Shown in pieces: positions 5,354 to 5,456 of a stretch of 5,456 nucleotides of DNA (position 1 is the stretch's first letter; each line of letters opens with the position of its first letter). The notes beneath the pieces were generated by a model. The model saw only the letters and a program-made list of their open reading frames with translations, searched no databases and was not told the origin of the DNA. Origin of the DNA: CAYQLT01 sp964418425 (GTDB lineage Bacteria > Bacillota > Limnochordia > Limnochordales > Geochordaceae); NCBI GenBank assembly GCA_964418425.1, contig CAYQLT010000106.1:1-5456 (forward strand), in the 5' to 3' direction. The position numbers and the translations under genes were made by a program.

Positions 5354-5456
5354 ATGGGGGAAGCAGGAAACCTGTCCTGGGAGAAGCGGGTTGTTGTCAC
5401 GGGCGGAGCCGGGTTCATCGGAAGCCACTTCGTGCGGCTGGTGCGGGAGCGGCACC
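5354..5456 (+). CDS. rmlB: N-terminus of an NAD-dependent sugar dehydratase, probably dTDP-glucose 4,6-dehydratase (partial)
   Basis: The first 34 codons are present; the gene runs off the window. After a short leader, residues 13-28 read VVVTGGAGFIGSHFVR, the first beta strand and glycine-rich NAD-binding loop (TGGAGFIG, 16-23) of extended short-chain dehydrogenases. 'GSHFVR' followed by a helix ending RERH is typical of RmlB/RfbB, which turns dTDP-glucose into dTDP-4-keto-6-deoxyglucose in L-rhamnose and related sugar synthesis. Other extended-SDR epimerases (for example UDP-glucose 4-epimerases) usually have 'GSHLV' or 'GSHVV' here, so RmlB is favoured but not proven. The ATG at 5354 has GGAGGGG (5343-5349) four bases upstream. 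The leader of about 12 residues is longer than in most RmlB proteins. With the RmlA-like remnant at the left end, it suggests the window interrupts a dTDP-sugar locus. Confidence 0.75.
   Translation, partial: MGEAGNLSWEKRVVVTGGAGFIGSHFVRLVRERH

Overview
This is a GC-rich bacterial window. Start codons include ATG, GTG and TTG, and several genes have good purine-rich Shine-Dalgarno sequences. Together with the protein families seen, this fits a high-GC Firmicute of the Symbiobacterium/Thermaerobacter/Limnochorda kind. That placement is inference; no rRNA or marker gene is present to confirm it.

Layout. Bases 1-474 hold no gene I can support but contain several inverted repeats, including a strong 10-bp hairpin. 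Bases 475-762 look like the decayed C-terminal beta-helix of a long-form glucose-1-phosphate thymidylyltransferase (RmlA). A perfect TATAAT sits inside the end of this remnant. It precedes a DUF433 antitoxin gene (786-1112), whose stop overlaps the start of a broken DUF5615 (Mut7-C/PIN-like) toxin gene (1106-1338). That toxin has lost its middle and probably its tail. A minus-strand fragment of a DDE transposase C-terminus (about 1331-1543) abuts the damaged toxin end.

Next comes an apparently intact two-gene module: an XRE-type HTH fused to an ImmA/IrrE zinc metallopeptidase (1802-2956), overlapping by 17 nt a DUF4411 PIN-like protein (2940-3497). This is very probably a toxin-antitoxin or protease-regulated toxin pair, and it is the functional heart of the window. 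Two mutually exclusive hairpins follow it. After them lie an unrecognised helical protein (3679-4164) and a conserved 'YYEFQ' family gene of unknown function (4303-4880). The second is broken by an apparent one-base deletion near 4728 and seems cut short at its 3' end.

Bases 4881-5353 carry no convincing gene, but do hold a GC hairpin and a possible coding remnant. The window closes with the first 34 codons of an rmlB-like dTDP-glucose 4,6-dehydratase (5354 onward).

Overall this looks like an accessory, decaying island lying between pieces of a dTDP-sugar (rhamnose) locus. It holds one dead and one live PIN-type toxin module, a transposase scar, and at least three broken genes. No CRISPR array, tRNA or rRNA was seen.
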